Made by a program: the position numbers and the translations under genes
Assembly (NCBI GenBank): GCA_903912435.1
Contig: CAIWHI010000643.1
Coordinates: 1 to 9,152 of the forward strand
Length of the DNA stretch: 9,152 bases
DNA from: an uncultured Bacteroidota bacterium
GTDB lineage: Bacteria > Bacteroidota > Bacteroidia > Chitinophagales > Chitinophagaceae
Direction of reading: 5' to 3'
In this document: positions 1 through 6,144 of the stretch, one piece after another
Position numbering within the stretch: the first letter of the stretch is position 1
Layout of the letters: each line of letters begins with the position of its first letter
Notes under the pieces: generated by a model
What the model was told of the DNA's origin: nothing
Database searches by the model: none
Seen by the model: the letters and a program-made list of their open reading frames with translations, nothing else

Positions 1-42
1 TCCTTGGAAATTCCTTAAGTCAATGACATTGCTTGTAATGGA

Positions 43-59
43 TTCTACAAATAGTAGAA
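43..59. repeat. Small inverted repeat at the left edge
   Basis: TTCTAC (43-48) and GTAGAA (54-59) are perfect inverted copies around AAATA. The stretch 1-111 holds no coding frame I can support. The hairpin might be the tail of a terminator of a gene lying to the left, but no T-run follows. Confidence 0.25.
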
Positions 60-111
60 ATTAGGTCGAAATCAGTATTGGAAAATAACACTCCTTTTGC
101 GTTTCACTTTA

Positions 112-119
112 TACTTTTG
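112..119 (+). promoter_or_regulatory. Candidate -7 promoter element TACTTTTG
   Basis: TACTTTTG matches the Bacteroidota sigma-A -7 consensus TAnnTTTG exactly. It lies 16 bases before the ATG at 136, which would give a leader of about 10 bases. I see no convincing -33 TTG at the usual spacing. The position argues that translation begins at 136 and not at the upstream in-frame TTG at 97. Confidence 0.5.
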
Positions 120-135
120 CCCTAATTATAGACTG

Positions 136-672
136 ATGAAAATTTATAGCTACATATTGCTTATTATGTGCCTGCTGATAGGTACTGCTGGTTTTGCCCA
201 GGTGGATAAAGAAGATAAAGAAGAAAAGAAGGCCAGGGTAAAAGATAAAGTAGATTATAATGTTTTCCGCAGGCAGATGCTCTCCCTGAAGGAGTATCTT
301 GACGAAAGAAAGAAAATACCCAGTATACAGAAAGAAACAAAGATGCATGTGAAGGTGGTGGCTTATGTTGATAGTACCGATGGAGGTGATGACAGCAAAA
401 CCCTCACAGGTTTTATAAGGCAGGATGTAGGTGATAATTCTACAAATGTATATGAGGTTACCTACGACCGCGCACTAAAGAAAATAACCCTGGTGAAGCC
501 AACCGGTGAAGCCAATGAAATAGAAAAACAAGAAAAAGCCGCACCAAAGAAAGAGCCTGTAAAGACTGTGGTGAAGAAAAAGTCAAAACCAAAATCGGAT
601 GAAGACGACGATGATGATGCTGATGATGAGAAGCCCGCCAAAGGTAGCCATAAGGATAAGGATGATGAGTAG
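136..672 (+). CDS. Secreted lysine- and acid-rich hypothetical protein
   Basis: 178-residue protein of unknown function. Residues 1-22 form a signal peptide (MKIYSYILLIMCLLIG, then a site around GFAQ), so it is probably exported to the periplasm or beyond. The mature protein starts with a charged K/E/D stretch (about 23-40). A middle part (about 75-115) looks beta-rich. A low-complexity tail runs from lysine/proline-rich (about 128-152) into an aspartate/glutamate run near 154-163, and ends with mixed K/D. I chose ATG 136 over the in-frame TTG at 97 because the hydrophobic signal begins right after this ATG and a -7 element overlaps the alternative N-terminus. The gene lies 64 bases before the phage gp36-like gene on the same strand, but nothing in the protein looks phage-derived. 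The polyelectrolyte tail could bind metal, nucleic acid or cell wall; that is speculation. Confidence 0.8.
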   Translation: MKIYSYILLIMCLLIGTAGFAQVDKEDKEEKKARVKDKVDYNVFRRQMLSLKEYLDERKKIPSIQKETKMHVKVVAYVDSTDGGDDSKTLTGFIRQDVGDNSTNVYEVTYDRALKKITLVKPTGEANEIEKQEKAAPKKEPVKTVVKKKSKPKSDEDDDDDADDEKPAKGSHKDKDDE

Positions 673-720
673 TTCTGGTTCTCTCCTCGGTTAATCTCTT
701 CACTATTGCCCTTGAAATTT

Positions 721-732
721 TTTAAACCCTAT
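721..732 (+). promoter_or_regulatory. Motif TTTAAACCCTAT before the gp36-like gene
   Basis: TTTAAACCCTAT ends 4 bases before the ATG at 737. Nearly the same string (one extra C) stands at 4990-5002, 6 bases before the ATG of the gp37-like gene at 5009. The third phage gene (2357) lacks it. It could be a translation-initiation or regulatory element, or a leftover of a common ancestral phage operon. Its function is not known to me. Confidence 0.4.
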
Positions 733-736
733 ATTT

Positions 737-1171
737 ATGCCTATCATTACAGCGACCGACCTCGCAACGAATATCTATGCCGAGGTTTTGACACAAATTA
801 CCAGAAGCGACTCTACTATTGTAGATAAGGCCATTAATGCTGCCATACAGGAAACTAAAATGTACCTTTCCCGTTTCGACCTCTTTCAACTTTTTGGTGT
901 AAGGGGGGGAGCACCCTCCTTTCAGGATGAATATCTGAAAAGTATGGTTAAAGATATTGCTTGCTGGCACTTACTGAGATTATCAAACCCAGGTATAGAC
1001 CTAAATACTTACCGCACAGCCTATCAGGATGCGATAGCCTCTTTGAAAAACATTATGGCCGGGCAGGCACAGCCACAAGGCTGGAATTATGCCAATACTG
1101 AGAGTGAAACTGCCCAAAAGGGCGACTCAATAAACTGGAGTAGTAATCCTAAGCGGGAGAATTTTTATTAG
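737..1171 (+). CDS. Mu gp36-like phage protein (DUF1320)
   Basis: 144-residue protein resembling the DUF1320 / Mu gp36 family of phage head-tail morphogenesis proteins. The architecture fits the family: an N-terminal T-x-x-D-L start (TATDLAT), a helix with alternating charged residues ending in QETKMYLSRFD (about 38-48), a second helical segment with SMVKDIACWHLLRL (about 69-82) typical of the family's DIAxYxLx pattern, and a C-terminal segment with Y-x-x-A-I-x-x-L-K (about 95-104) followed by a polar tail. In Mu this gene lies between the capsid block and gp37. Here it is followed by minus-strand membrane-protein genes, so its usual partners are missing on both sides. The start is the first ATG. 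I see no truncation. The family call rests on pattern recognition, not on a profile search. Confidence 0.78.
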   Translation: MPIITATDLATNIYAEVLTQITRSDSTIVDKAINAAIQETKMYLSRFDLFQLFGVRGGAPSFQDEYLKSMVKDIACWHLLRLSNPGIDLNTYRTAYQDAIASLKNIMAGQAQPQGWNYANTESETAQKGDSINWSSNPKRENFY

Positions 1172-1242
1172 TAAACTATTAATTTCACGTTTCCTTCCCC
1201 ATAGACAAGACTCTAAAATGATTATCATTTCCTTTTCCTATT

Positions 1243-1257
1243 CCTATTACTAATAGG
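1243..1257. repeat. Small palindrome between convergent genes
   Basis: CCTATTACTAATAGG is a perfect 7-base inverted repeat around one central base. It sits in the 177-base gap between the stop of the gp36-like gene and the stop of the convergent membrane-protein gene. It may form a weak hairpin, but no T-run follows on either strand, so I do not call it a terminator. The rest of this gap (1172-1348) shows nothing else. Confidence 0.3.
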
Positions 1258-1348
1258 GCAAGGGAATACCCAATTCTCGCCTGAGCTGATAACTGAATTG
1301 TTTTTCCTGAGGCTGAATTAGCGATACCTTTAAGTGATTTCTTAATGC

Positions 1349-1747
1349 CTACTTCAATCTTCTGGCATTTTTAATTGCCGGAAGCACAGGGAAAAGATCA
1401 TCCTGGTATTTGATATAGATAAATATGCAAATGCATGCTATCGTGTAAATAGTAAATGGCCAGGGATTGATATCTTTTTTCTTTTCTTTAGACATATCGC
1501 GCATTGATGGTATCTGCCTGAAGTTATTATAAAGTACAGCTATAATTACTAAGAATATCCATGGGAAGGCAAATAGCTTATCAATTATCTGCATGAACTT
1601 AAGCCAGTTTTTGCATAAAAACCCCAGACCCCATAGGGTAATCAAATTGAGAATAGAAATAAAGATGTACGAGAATAGGTAGGAAAATGTAGTAAACCCG
1701 CAGAACTTGTAAGCGATTTTATAAGTTTCTATCAACAATGGTTTCAT
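1349..1747 (-). CDS. Three-helix membrane protein, paralog A
   Basis: 132-residue inner-membrane protein that I cannot name. Three hydrophobic segments are visible at about residues 22-45, 57-74 and 95-113. A basic cytosolic-type loop (SKEKKK, 86-91) sits between the second and third, and the tail is basic. It aligns with its neighbour at 1898-2266 almost without gaps: LNLIT at 33-37, G40-L41, S-x-E-K at 86-89 and Y-T at 101-102 fall at the same residue numbers in both. The two are therefore tandem paralogs, transcribed away from the portal gene and convergent with the gp36-like gene. Start: ATG at 1747. Small multi-copy membrane proteins inside phage regions can be immunity or superinfection-exclusion genes, but there is no direct evidence for that here. 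Confidence 0.7.
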   Translation of the reverse strand: MKPLLIETYKIAYKFCGFTTFSYLFSYIFISILNLITLWGLGFLCKNWLKFMQIIDKLFAFPWIFLVIIAVLYNNFRQIPSMRDMSKEKKKDINPWPFTIYTIACICIFIYIKYQDDLFPVLPAIKNARRLK

Positions 1748-1841
1748 ATTAGCGAATTTTATACATTAAGCTACCAGTTCAGGGTGTGAAGGTAAAAAAA
1801 TCCTTTATAAACAAAGAACACATTCTACTCCGCTATATATC

Positions 1842-1868
1842 AATTACTTAATTTTGCATTAAGTAATT
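1842..1868. repeat. Perfect 11-bp inverted repeat between the paralogs
   Basis: AATTACTTAAT (1842-1852) and ATTAAGTAATT (1858-1868) are perfect inverted copies around the 5-base spacer TTTGC. The repeat lies 30 bases after the stop of membrane paralog B and 95 bases before the start of paralog A. No T-run follows on the minus strand, so it may be an operator or a weak A/T-rich terminator. The plus strand also reads TAATTTTG (1849-1856), a perfect -7 consensus, but no plus-strand gene begins nearby. Confidence 0.5.
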
Positions 1869-1897
1869 ATTAATTACCCCAAACAATACCAGAATAA

Positions 1898-2266
1898 TTA
1901 GAGAATCAGGGGGTCATACTTATTATACATGGTGTATGCAAAAAGCAATAATGACATTATAGTATACAGTATTAACGGTAAATACATAATTCTTGTACCT
2001 TTTTCCTGCGATAGCTTTTCTAATGGTAACATTATAATATAATTGATTACTAGCACCACTGCTATAGTTACGTATAGTAGGAAGCCACTAAAAAACTTGA
2101 GTATAATCTTCAATTCTGGGAAAGCACCTGAAAGCAACACAGCAAGTCCATTTATTGTAATTAGATTGAGTGCAGTAATATAGATTAAGGCTATTATAAA
2201 GGAAGGGAATTTATACCCAGTAAGCTCATATAATAATTTAAATACATCGGCAATTAATCTCCTCAT
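1898..2266 (-). CDS. Three-helix membrane protein, paralog B
   Basis: 122-residue membrane protein of unknown function, paralogous to the product of 1349-1747. Hydrophobic segments are at about residues 22-46, 58-79 and 95-113, with a charged loop (EKLSQEKG) at about 83-90. I start it at ATG 2266. An in-frame TTG at 2287 would add seven residues, but from the ATG the two paralogs have the same distance from Met1 to LNLIT (33-37), to S-x-E-K (86-89) and to Y-T (101-102). The gene is divergent from the portal gene, with 90 A/T-rich bases between the two starts; I found no exact TAnnTTTG element there on either strand. The C-terminus is about ten residues shorter than in the paralog and lacks its basic end. 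Confidence 0.7.
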   Translation of the reverse strand: MRRLIADVFKLLYELTGYKFPSFIIALIYITALNLITINGLAVLLSGAFPELKIILKFFSGFLLYVTIAVVLVINYIIMLPLEKLSQEKGTRIMYLPLILYTIMSLLLFAYTMYNKYDPLIL

Positions 2267-2356
2267 AGTTCTTGAAAATAAAGACAAAGAATTACCTGCA
2301 AGATATAAAATTCAGAGGATTATACTAATCAAATAAAATAAATTCTATACTATCCT

Positions 2357-3478
2357 ATGGTTAAGACGAATAAAACACCCCACAAAAGTGGTGAAATCAT
2401 TGTAAATGAATTGAATATAAGGTCGGCAGACAGGAGCCGTAAAGACATTGCTACATGGCGTGGTGCACTGATAAACGCCGAATCGGTTTATTTTCCCAAC
2501 CGGAGTCGGCTATATGATTTGTATGAAGATGTGGTGCTGGATGGGCACCTGTCTGGTGTAATAGCCAAGCGAATAGATGCTGTCCTAAACAAGGAATTGT
2601 ATTTTGAAACCGGAACTACCAAAAATGAGGGTATGGAACGGTTGATAAAATCGCTACCCTTCAGGCAGATTATACAAACCATTATGGAGACCATGCTATG
2701 GGGTATATCGGGTATTGAGTTTATACCGGGTAAGGAATTGAGGTTTGAGAAGATACCACGCAAGCATATAAAACCCGAACAGGGTATAATCGCTTATGAG
2801 CAAATCGGTGTGGATGGTATTGCCTATGCTAATATGGAGAATATTTGGGTATTGGGTGAGCCTAAAGATCTTGGCCTGCTACTGAAGTGCGCCCCTTATA
2901 GCCTGTATAAACGTGGTTGCCTCAGTGATTGGGCACAATATATAGAACTCTTTGGCCAGCCTGTGAGGGTAATAAAGTATGACAGCTATGATGAGCAAAC
3001 CAAACTGGAGCTAAAAAAGATACTGGATGAAAGTGGCAGCAGCTTATCTATGATGATACCCCGCCAGGCCGACTTTGAGATTAAAGATGGTAAGCAAACC
3101 AATTGTGATGGTAACCTACAGTTGTCATTTATCAAGGCACTGAATGAAGAAATGTCGATAACCATATTGGGCAATACGGAGACCACCACAAGCAGTTATA
3201 GTACAGGCTATGCCCAGAGCAAGGTGCACCTGGAGCAGCAATATGAAATCACTAAGAATGATATTGTATACGTTGCATCAATGCTCAATAGCCACAAGTT
3301 TTTGTCCATATTGCAGTCGTATGGTTATCCGGTGGGTAGGGGCAGGTTTGTTTTTGCTAAAGACATGGATATTGATTACCTTCAAGCAAGGGTAGCTATA
3401 GACAAGGAAGTAGCCCAGATGATTACCATACCAGAGTCGTATTGGTATGATACTTATGGGATACCCGGTGGCAAATAG
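2357..3478 (+). CDS. Mu gp29-like phage portal protein (DUF935)
   Basis: 373-residue protein of the DUF935 family, the portal of Mu-type phages: the dodecameric ring at the head vertex through which DNA enters and leaves. Family-like stretches are DGHLSGVIAKRIDAVLN (about 62-78), a segment through GISGIEFIPG (about 116-125) with the arginine/lysine-rich strand after it, and the signature K-R-G-x-x-x-D-W-x-x-Y-x-E-x-F-G-Q-P-V-R (about 185-204). A C-terminal helical part includes AQSKVHLEQQYEITKNDI. Mu gp29 is longer (roughly 500 residues from memory), so the C-terminal region is shorter here; the end (GIPGGK) is a proper stop, not a frameshift. In Mu this gene precedes gp36, while here it follows it. 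No terminase or capsid gene is adjacent, so no complete packaging machine is encoded in the window. Start ATG 2357 leaves a 90-base gap to the divergent membrane gene. Confidence 0.85.
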   Translation: MVKTNKTPHKSGEIIVNELNIRSADRSRKDIATWRGALINAESVYFPNRSRLYDLYEDVVLDGHLSGVIAKRIDAVLNKELYFETGTTKNEGMERLIKSLPFRQIIQTIMETMLWGISGIEFIPGKELRFEKIPRKHIKPEQGIIAYEQIGVDGIAYANMENIWVLGEPKDLGLLLKCAPYSLYKRGCLSDWAQYIELFGQPVRVIKYDSYDEQTKLELKKILDESGSSLSMMIPRQADFEIKDGKQTNCDGNLQLSFIKALNEEMSITILGNTETTTSSYSTGYAQSKVHLEQQYEITKNDIVYVASMLNSHKFLSILQSYGYPVGRGRFVFAKDMDIDYLQARVAIDKEVAQMITIPESYWYDTYGIPGGK

Positions 3479-3547
3479 ATTATTGTTCTTATACTTATAA
3501 TAATTTGCATTGTTCTAACGTTATCTGTTTTTAAATATTCCACAATT

Positions 3548-4216
3548 ATGAAAAAGCTCTTACTCTCCTTATTTGCATCAACGCTGGTAGCTACATCATT
3601 TGCCCAAAATGTGGAACTAGGTATCAATGGTGGTATTATGACTAATATGGCACCATCAACCACCAATGGGATTTTAGGTATATTGAATAAAACCAACCCA
3701 TTTATCTATGCCCCTAATGTGGCGATAAAATTGATGAATTCGCCAAAAAAATGGCAATTCGGATTATCGCTGGAGTATAGGCAGTTTACCTATAGGGAGA
3801 TAATATTGAATGGGAACATATTGCAAGGTATGCACCTGGATAACCTGCACGATTTGACCAAGGACGAGTACCATACTCAAATAAAAAGGCCTGGATATGT
3901 ACCATTGAAAGGCTTTATAAACAGGAAGTTTACTCTGAATAAGCTAGAGCTGTATGCTGGTGTGTCGGCTGGGTTGGGGGTAGTGATTCATAATAAGGCT
4001 TCCAATGAGGTATATTATGATAACAGTATCGATGGATATGCAGCTATAGTGGGTTTACAAGCCGGGGCTACCTATTATATCACCAGACGCATTGGCATCA
4101 ATGCTGAATTGGCGGCTGATTATACCACCTTCATGTTGCACGATTATGATGTTATTTCCTATTCCTATTCTACCTGGGCTTTCCCTGCTACTGTGGGGGT
4201 GAGGTATAAGTTTTAA
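3548..4216 (+). CDS. Outer-membrane beta-barrel protein, paralog 1
   Basis: 222-residue exported protein with a clear signal peptide (about 1-20, MKKLLLSLFASTLVATSFAQ). The mature chain alternates polar and hydrophobic residues in strands separated by turns and ends in VGVRYKF, with the terminal aromatic residue typical of outer-membrane barrels. Length and pattern fit the small, probably eight-stranded PorT/OmpA-like beta-barrel group common in Bacteroidota. Strand-like stretches include VELGINGGI (start), WQFGLSLEYRQFTYRE, FINRKFTLNKLELYAGVSAGLG, GLQAGATYYITRRIGINAELAADYTTF and the C-terminal strand. It is a paralog of the next gene (4318-4965), 101 bases downstream. The upstream sequence has TAATAATTTGC (3498-3508), a loose variant of the -7 element. 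The ligand or role is unknown; nothing in it looks phage-encoded. Confidence 0.82.
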   Translation: MKKLLLSLFASTLVATSFAQNVELGINGGIMTNMAPSTTNGILGILNKTNPFIYAPNVAIKLMNSPKKWQFGLSLEYRQFTYREIILNGNILQGMHLDNLHDLTKDEYHTQIKRPGYVPLKGFINRKFTLNKLELYAGVSAGLGVVIHNKASNEVYYDNSIDGYAAIVGLQAGATYYITRRIGINAELAADYTTFMLHDYDVISYSYSTWAFPATVGVRYKF

Positions 4217-4317
4217 TTGAGTTTATTATCTTTACAAGTTGAATTATTGTAGGGCATATACAGGAATAGACAAGCACTTAAATTTTATCTTAATTTTAAT
4301 AACCAAAACATAAACTT

Positions 4318-4965
4318 ATGAAACGTACCCTTATTGTTCTTGCCTTATTTGTTGCCACCTGTGTAAATGCCCAAAAGTATGAATTGGGATTTAATGGAGG
4401 TATTAACTATACCACCACTGTGCAGGATTTACAAAGCTATCCTAAAATTAGTGGACAGTCAGCAACACCCTTATCTAATCCACTTACATTATCATTAAAA
4501 CTATTGAAGAACCATAAAAACTGGCAATATGGATTATCAATAGAAAGAAGCGAGGCAGAATACAGGACCTTTGAATACTCGGATATTTTGCCATTTTACT
4601 ATTGGCCTAATCAACCGAATCCCTATTCATTGCGCGTAGTAAGTGCAAGCTATTACCCGGTGAAGATGCTAGTGAACAGGAAATTTAAAACAGGTAACTA
4701 CGAAAGCTATGCTGGTCTGTCAGCCGGTTATGTGTTTTTGCCACCCATAACCTATGCTAATAAGGAGCAGGCAATGCCATTTAATAAAGACCATTATTAT
4801 GGACTAACAGGTGGGTTACAGGTAGGAACTACCAGGTATTTTACCCGACACATAGGTGTGAATGCCGAGCTTGATGCCAATTATTTGCGCTTCAGCCAGA
4901 GAAGTGAAAGCCAGCTTAGCTTTTATACTTATTCGGTCAATTTGGGTGTGAGGTATAGAATCTAA
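4318..4965 (+). CDS. Outer-membrane beta-barrel protein, paralog 2
   Basis: 215-residue exported beta-barrel protein. The signal peptide spans about residues 1-19 (MKRTLIVLALFVATCVNAQ) and the chain ends in LGVRYRI. It parallels its neighbour throughout: YELGFNGGI versus VELGINGGI, NWQYGLSIER versus KWQFGLSLEY, VNRKFKTGNYESYAGLSAG versus INRKFTLNKLELYAGVSAG, and RYFTRHIGVNAELDANY versus YYITRRIGINAELAADY. The loops between these strands differ strongly in length and sequence, which suggests divergence of surface-exposed parts after a tandem duplication. The 101-base gap after paralog 1 is A/T-rich, has no clear terminator and contains only an imperfect -7 match (TATCTTTA at 4227-4234), so the two may be transcribed together. 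The gp37-like phage gene begins 43 bases after the stop. Specific function unknown. Confidence 0.82.
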   Translation: MKRTLIVLALFVATCVNAQKYELGFNGGINYTTTVQDLQSYPKISGQSATPLSNPLTLSLKLLKNHKNWQYGLSIERSEAEYRTFEYSDILPFYYWPNQPNPYSLRVVSASYYPVKMLVNRKFKTGNYESYAGLSAGYVFLPPITYANKEQAMPFNKDHYYGLTGGLQVGTTRYFTRHIGVNAELDANYLRFSQRSESQLSFYTYSVNLGVRYRI

Positions 4966-4989
4966 TAAACACCACCCTTTTTTCTTTTA

Positions 4990-5002
4990 TTTAAACCCCT
5001 AT
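4990..5002 (+). promoter_or_regulatory. Motif TTTAAACCCCTAT before the gp37-like gene
   Basis: TTTAAACCCCTAT ends 6 bases before the ATG at 5009 and differs by a single inserted C from the motif at 721-732 before the gp36-like gene. Both copies follow a T-rich stretch. No TAnnTTTG element is seen before either gene. Confidence 0.4.
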
Positions 5003-5008
5003 CTACAA

Positions 5009-5515
5009 ATGAACTCACCATTTGCCAATCTCTTTTTGTCCATTCAGCAGTATGTGAAAGTGGGCCTACCCACTGTAAAGTATATCGACCAGGATTTAGG
5101 CCAACTTAAAGCAACAGGTAGGCCACCCGTATCTTGGCCCTGTGTACTCATTGATTTTGAAGACTTTGCCTATCAAAATCTGGGTAATAATGTGCAGACT
5201 GCCACCGGAACAGTAGTATTGCGGCTTGGTTTTGCCCCTTTTAGTGGCACATCGCAGGTTACACCTACGCCTTATTTGCAGCAGGCCATCTCTTATTATG
5301 ATATTGAATGGTCACTGCACAAATTGATACAAGGTTGGACCCCATCCTCCAACATGGGCCATATGATAAGAACCAGCACCACCACCCAAAAACGTACTGA
5401 TAATTATAGGGTGCGTGAATTGAGGTATAGTATTGCCTTTGAGGATTACAGCACCAAACCCCAACAACAATTAGCCCCGGCAACATTGGTGGTGGAGGAG
5501 CAGATAGTGGTGTAG
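5009..5515 (+). CDS. Phage gp37-like / tail-terminator-like protein
   Basis: 168-residue soluble protein. It resembles small phage neck/tail proteins that follow the gp36-like gene in Mu-type phages (gp37 or tail-terminator-like). Visible elements: an N-terminal helix (ANLFLSIQQYVK), the strand motif WPCVLIDFEDF (about 43-53), a strand VVLRLGFAPF (about 69-78), a helix with ISYYDIEWSLHKLIQGW (about 94-110), and late strands with R-T-D-N-Y-R-V-R-E-L-R-Y (about 129-140) followed by FEDYS. The order strand-strand-helix-strand fits tail-terminator folds. The proline/valine-rich end (152-168) is probably a flexible tail. In Mu this gene directly follows gp36; here about 3.8 kb of unrelated genes and the portal lie between them. 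I am fairly sure it is a phage structural protein, less sure which one. Confidence 0.6.
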   Translation: MNSPFANLFLSIQQYVKVGLPTVKYIDQDLGQLKATGRPPVSWPCVLIDFEDFAYQNLGNNVQTATGTVVLRLGFAPFSGTSQVTPTPYLQQAISYYDIEWSLHKLIQGWTPSSNMGHMIRTSTTTQKRTDNYRVRELRYSIAFEDYSTKPQQQLAPATLVVEEQIVV

Positions 5516-5542
5516 GGCAATGCTGACCAGTAAACGACTATC

Positions 5543-5570
5543 TACTAAGTACTAAATACTATGTACTCTA
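5543..5570. repeat. Four 7-bp tandem repeats, then a TCTACT-rich tract
   Basis: Four consecutive 7-base units read TACTAAG, TACTAAA, TACTATG, TACTCTA. After a 12-base break, a pyrimidine-rich stretch (about 5580-5612) repeats TCTACTTT and TCTCTACT. This fills the 103 bases between the convergent stops of the gp37-like gene and the small helix-turn-helix gene. It is a degenerate microsatellite, without coding frame or strong hairpin. Confidence 0.55.
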
Positions 5571-5618
5571 CAAGAAACATCTTTCTACTTTATACTCTCT
5601 ACTTTCTACTATAAAAGG

Positions 5619-5927
5619 TCACCACTTCATATGCTCCCACCTATGGGTGAAATAATACAAGGTGGGTGATTTTTGTTTGAGGAATATAACCTGGTCGGTG
5701 TTTTCTTGGATGATATTGAGGATGGTAGGGGCGGAAAGGAAAAACTCTGATATAAGTAGTCTTATTACCTCTTCGTAGCACTTGTTTTTGAAATAGCAGT
5801 AGTAGAAATACCGGGCTATAAGGCAATCGTTCCTTTTCTTGATGAGTGAATTATTACGGCCTTTGCGACCAGGGTGTTCTATGCCATTACCCTTAACCAG
5901 TTCGTTGAATAATTTTTGTCCCCGCAT
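5619..5927 (-). CDS. Small putative helix-turn-helix protein
   Basis: 102-residue basic protein of unknown function. A lysine/arginine-rich region (about 12-34, with PGRKGRNNSLIKKRND) precedes an aromatic segment ARYFYYCYF (38-46). Next comes a likely helix-turn-helix: helix YEEVIRLLISEFFL (51-64), turn S-A-P, helix TILNIIQEN (68-76). It ends in LYYFTHRWEHMKW. This suggests DNA binding. I choose ATG 5927 instead of the in-frame TTG at 5963 because a perfect -7 element at 5942-5949 leaves about 15 bases to this ATG and would fall inside the longer reading frame. It is convergent with the gp37-like gene. I have a weak impression that similar small proteins occur near Mu-like genes in Bacteroidota, so it may be a phage regulator; this is not shown by the sequence. 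Confidence 0.6.
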   Translation of the reverse strand: MRGQKLFNELVKGNGIEHPGRKGRNNSLIKKRNDCLIARYFYYCYFKNKCYEEVIRLLISEFFLSAPTILNIIQENTDQVIFLKQKSPTLYYFTHRWEHMKW

Positions 5928-5941
5928 GATGATTTTTTTAC

Positions 5942-5949
5942 CAAAAATA
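5942..5949 (-). promoter_or_regulatory. Candidate -7 promoter element TATTTTTG (minus strand)
   Basis: On the minus strand this reads TATTTTTG, an exact TAnnTTTG match. It would give a leader of under 10 bases before the ATG at 5927 and supports that start. Confidence 0.5.
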
Positions 5950-6083
5950 GGGGCAAATGACAAGTGATAATTGGCTTGATTTCCACAAAACTACTATCTG
6001 AAATTGGCTAGAATGTACGCTGGTAAAGGGTTTGGGAGTATAAAAATGGTGTGAGTATTTTTTGGGGATAGGGTAGGGACATT

Positions 6084-6126
6084 AAAAAAGGAGCATCAAT
6101 GTTATCTAAACAATGATGCTCCTTTT
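6084..6126 (-). terminator. Intrinsic terminator of galE
   Basis: An 18-base stem with one mismatch (6086-6103 pairing with 6109-6126), 5-base loop ATCTA. On the minus strand the stem ends in a run of T bases followed by AAT. It begins 19 bases after the galE stop. The arm also ends in TTTT on the plus strand, so it may act weakly in the other direction. The rest of the gap 5950-6083 holds nothing I recognise. Confidence 0.85.
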
Positions 6127-6144
6127 CTGTTAATATTTGAATGC

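Noticed and set aside
97..135. Upstream TTG start that lengthens the secreted protein by 13 residues
   Set aside because: The extra residues contain no signal-peptide features and would overlap the -7 element at 112-119. The ATG at 136 begins the signal peptide directly.
458..703. Antisense open frame with His/Arg-rich product
   Set aside because: It is the mirror of the acidic, GAT/GAA-rich tail of the plus-strand gene; composition explains the open frame.
1243..1257. Terminator for the gp36-like or the convergent membrane gene
   Set aside because: The stem is short, the loop is effectively too small and no T-run follows on either strand.
5543..5570. CRISPR-like or attachment-site repeat
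   Set aside because: The period is only 7 bases, the units are degenerate and there are no spacers. No matching copy was seen at another phage-region edge.
5928..5963. TTG start that lengthens the helix-turn-helix protein by 12 residues
   Set aside because: The exact -7 element at 5942-5949 would lie within the extension, and the ATG at 5927 is a normal start.
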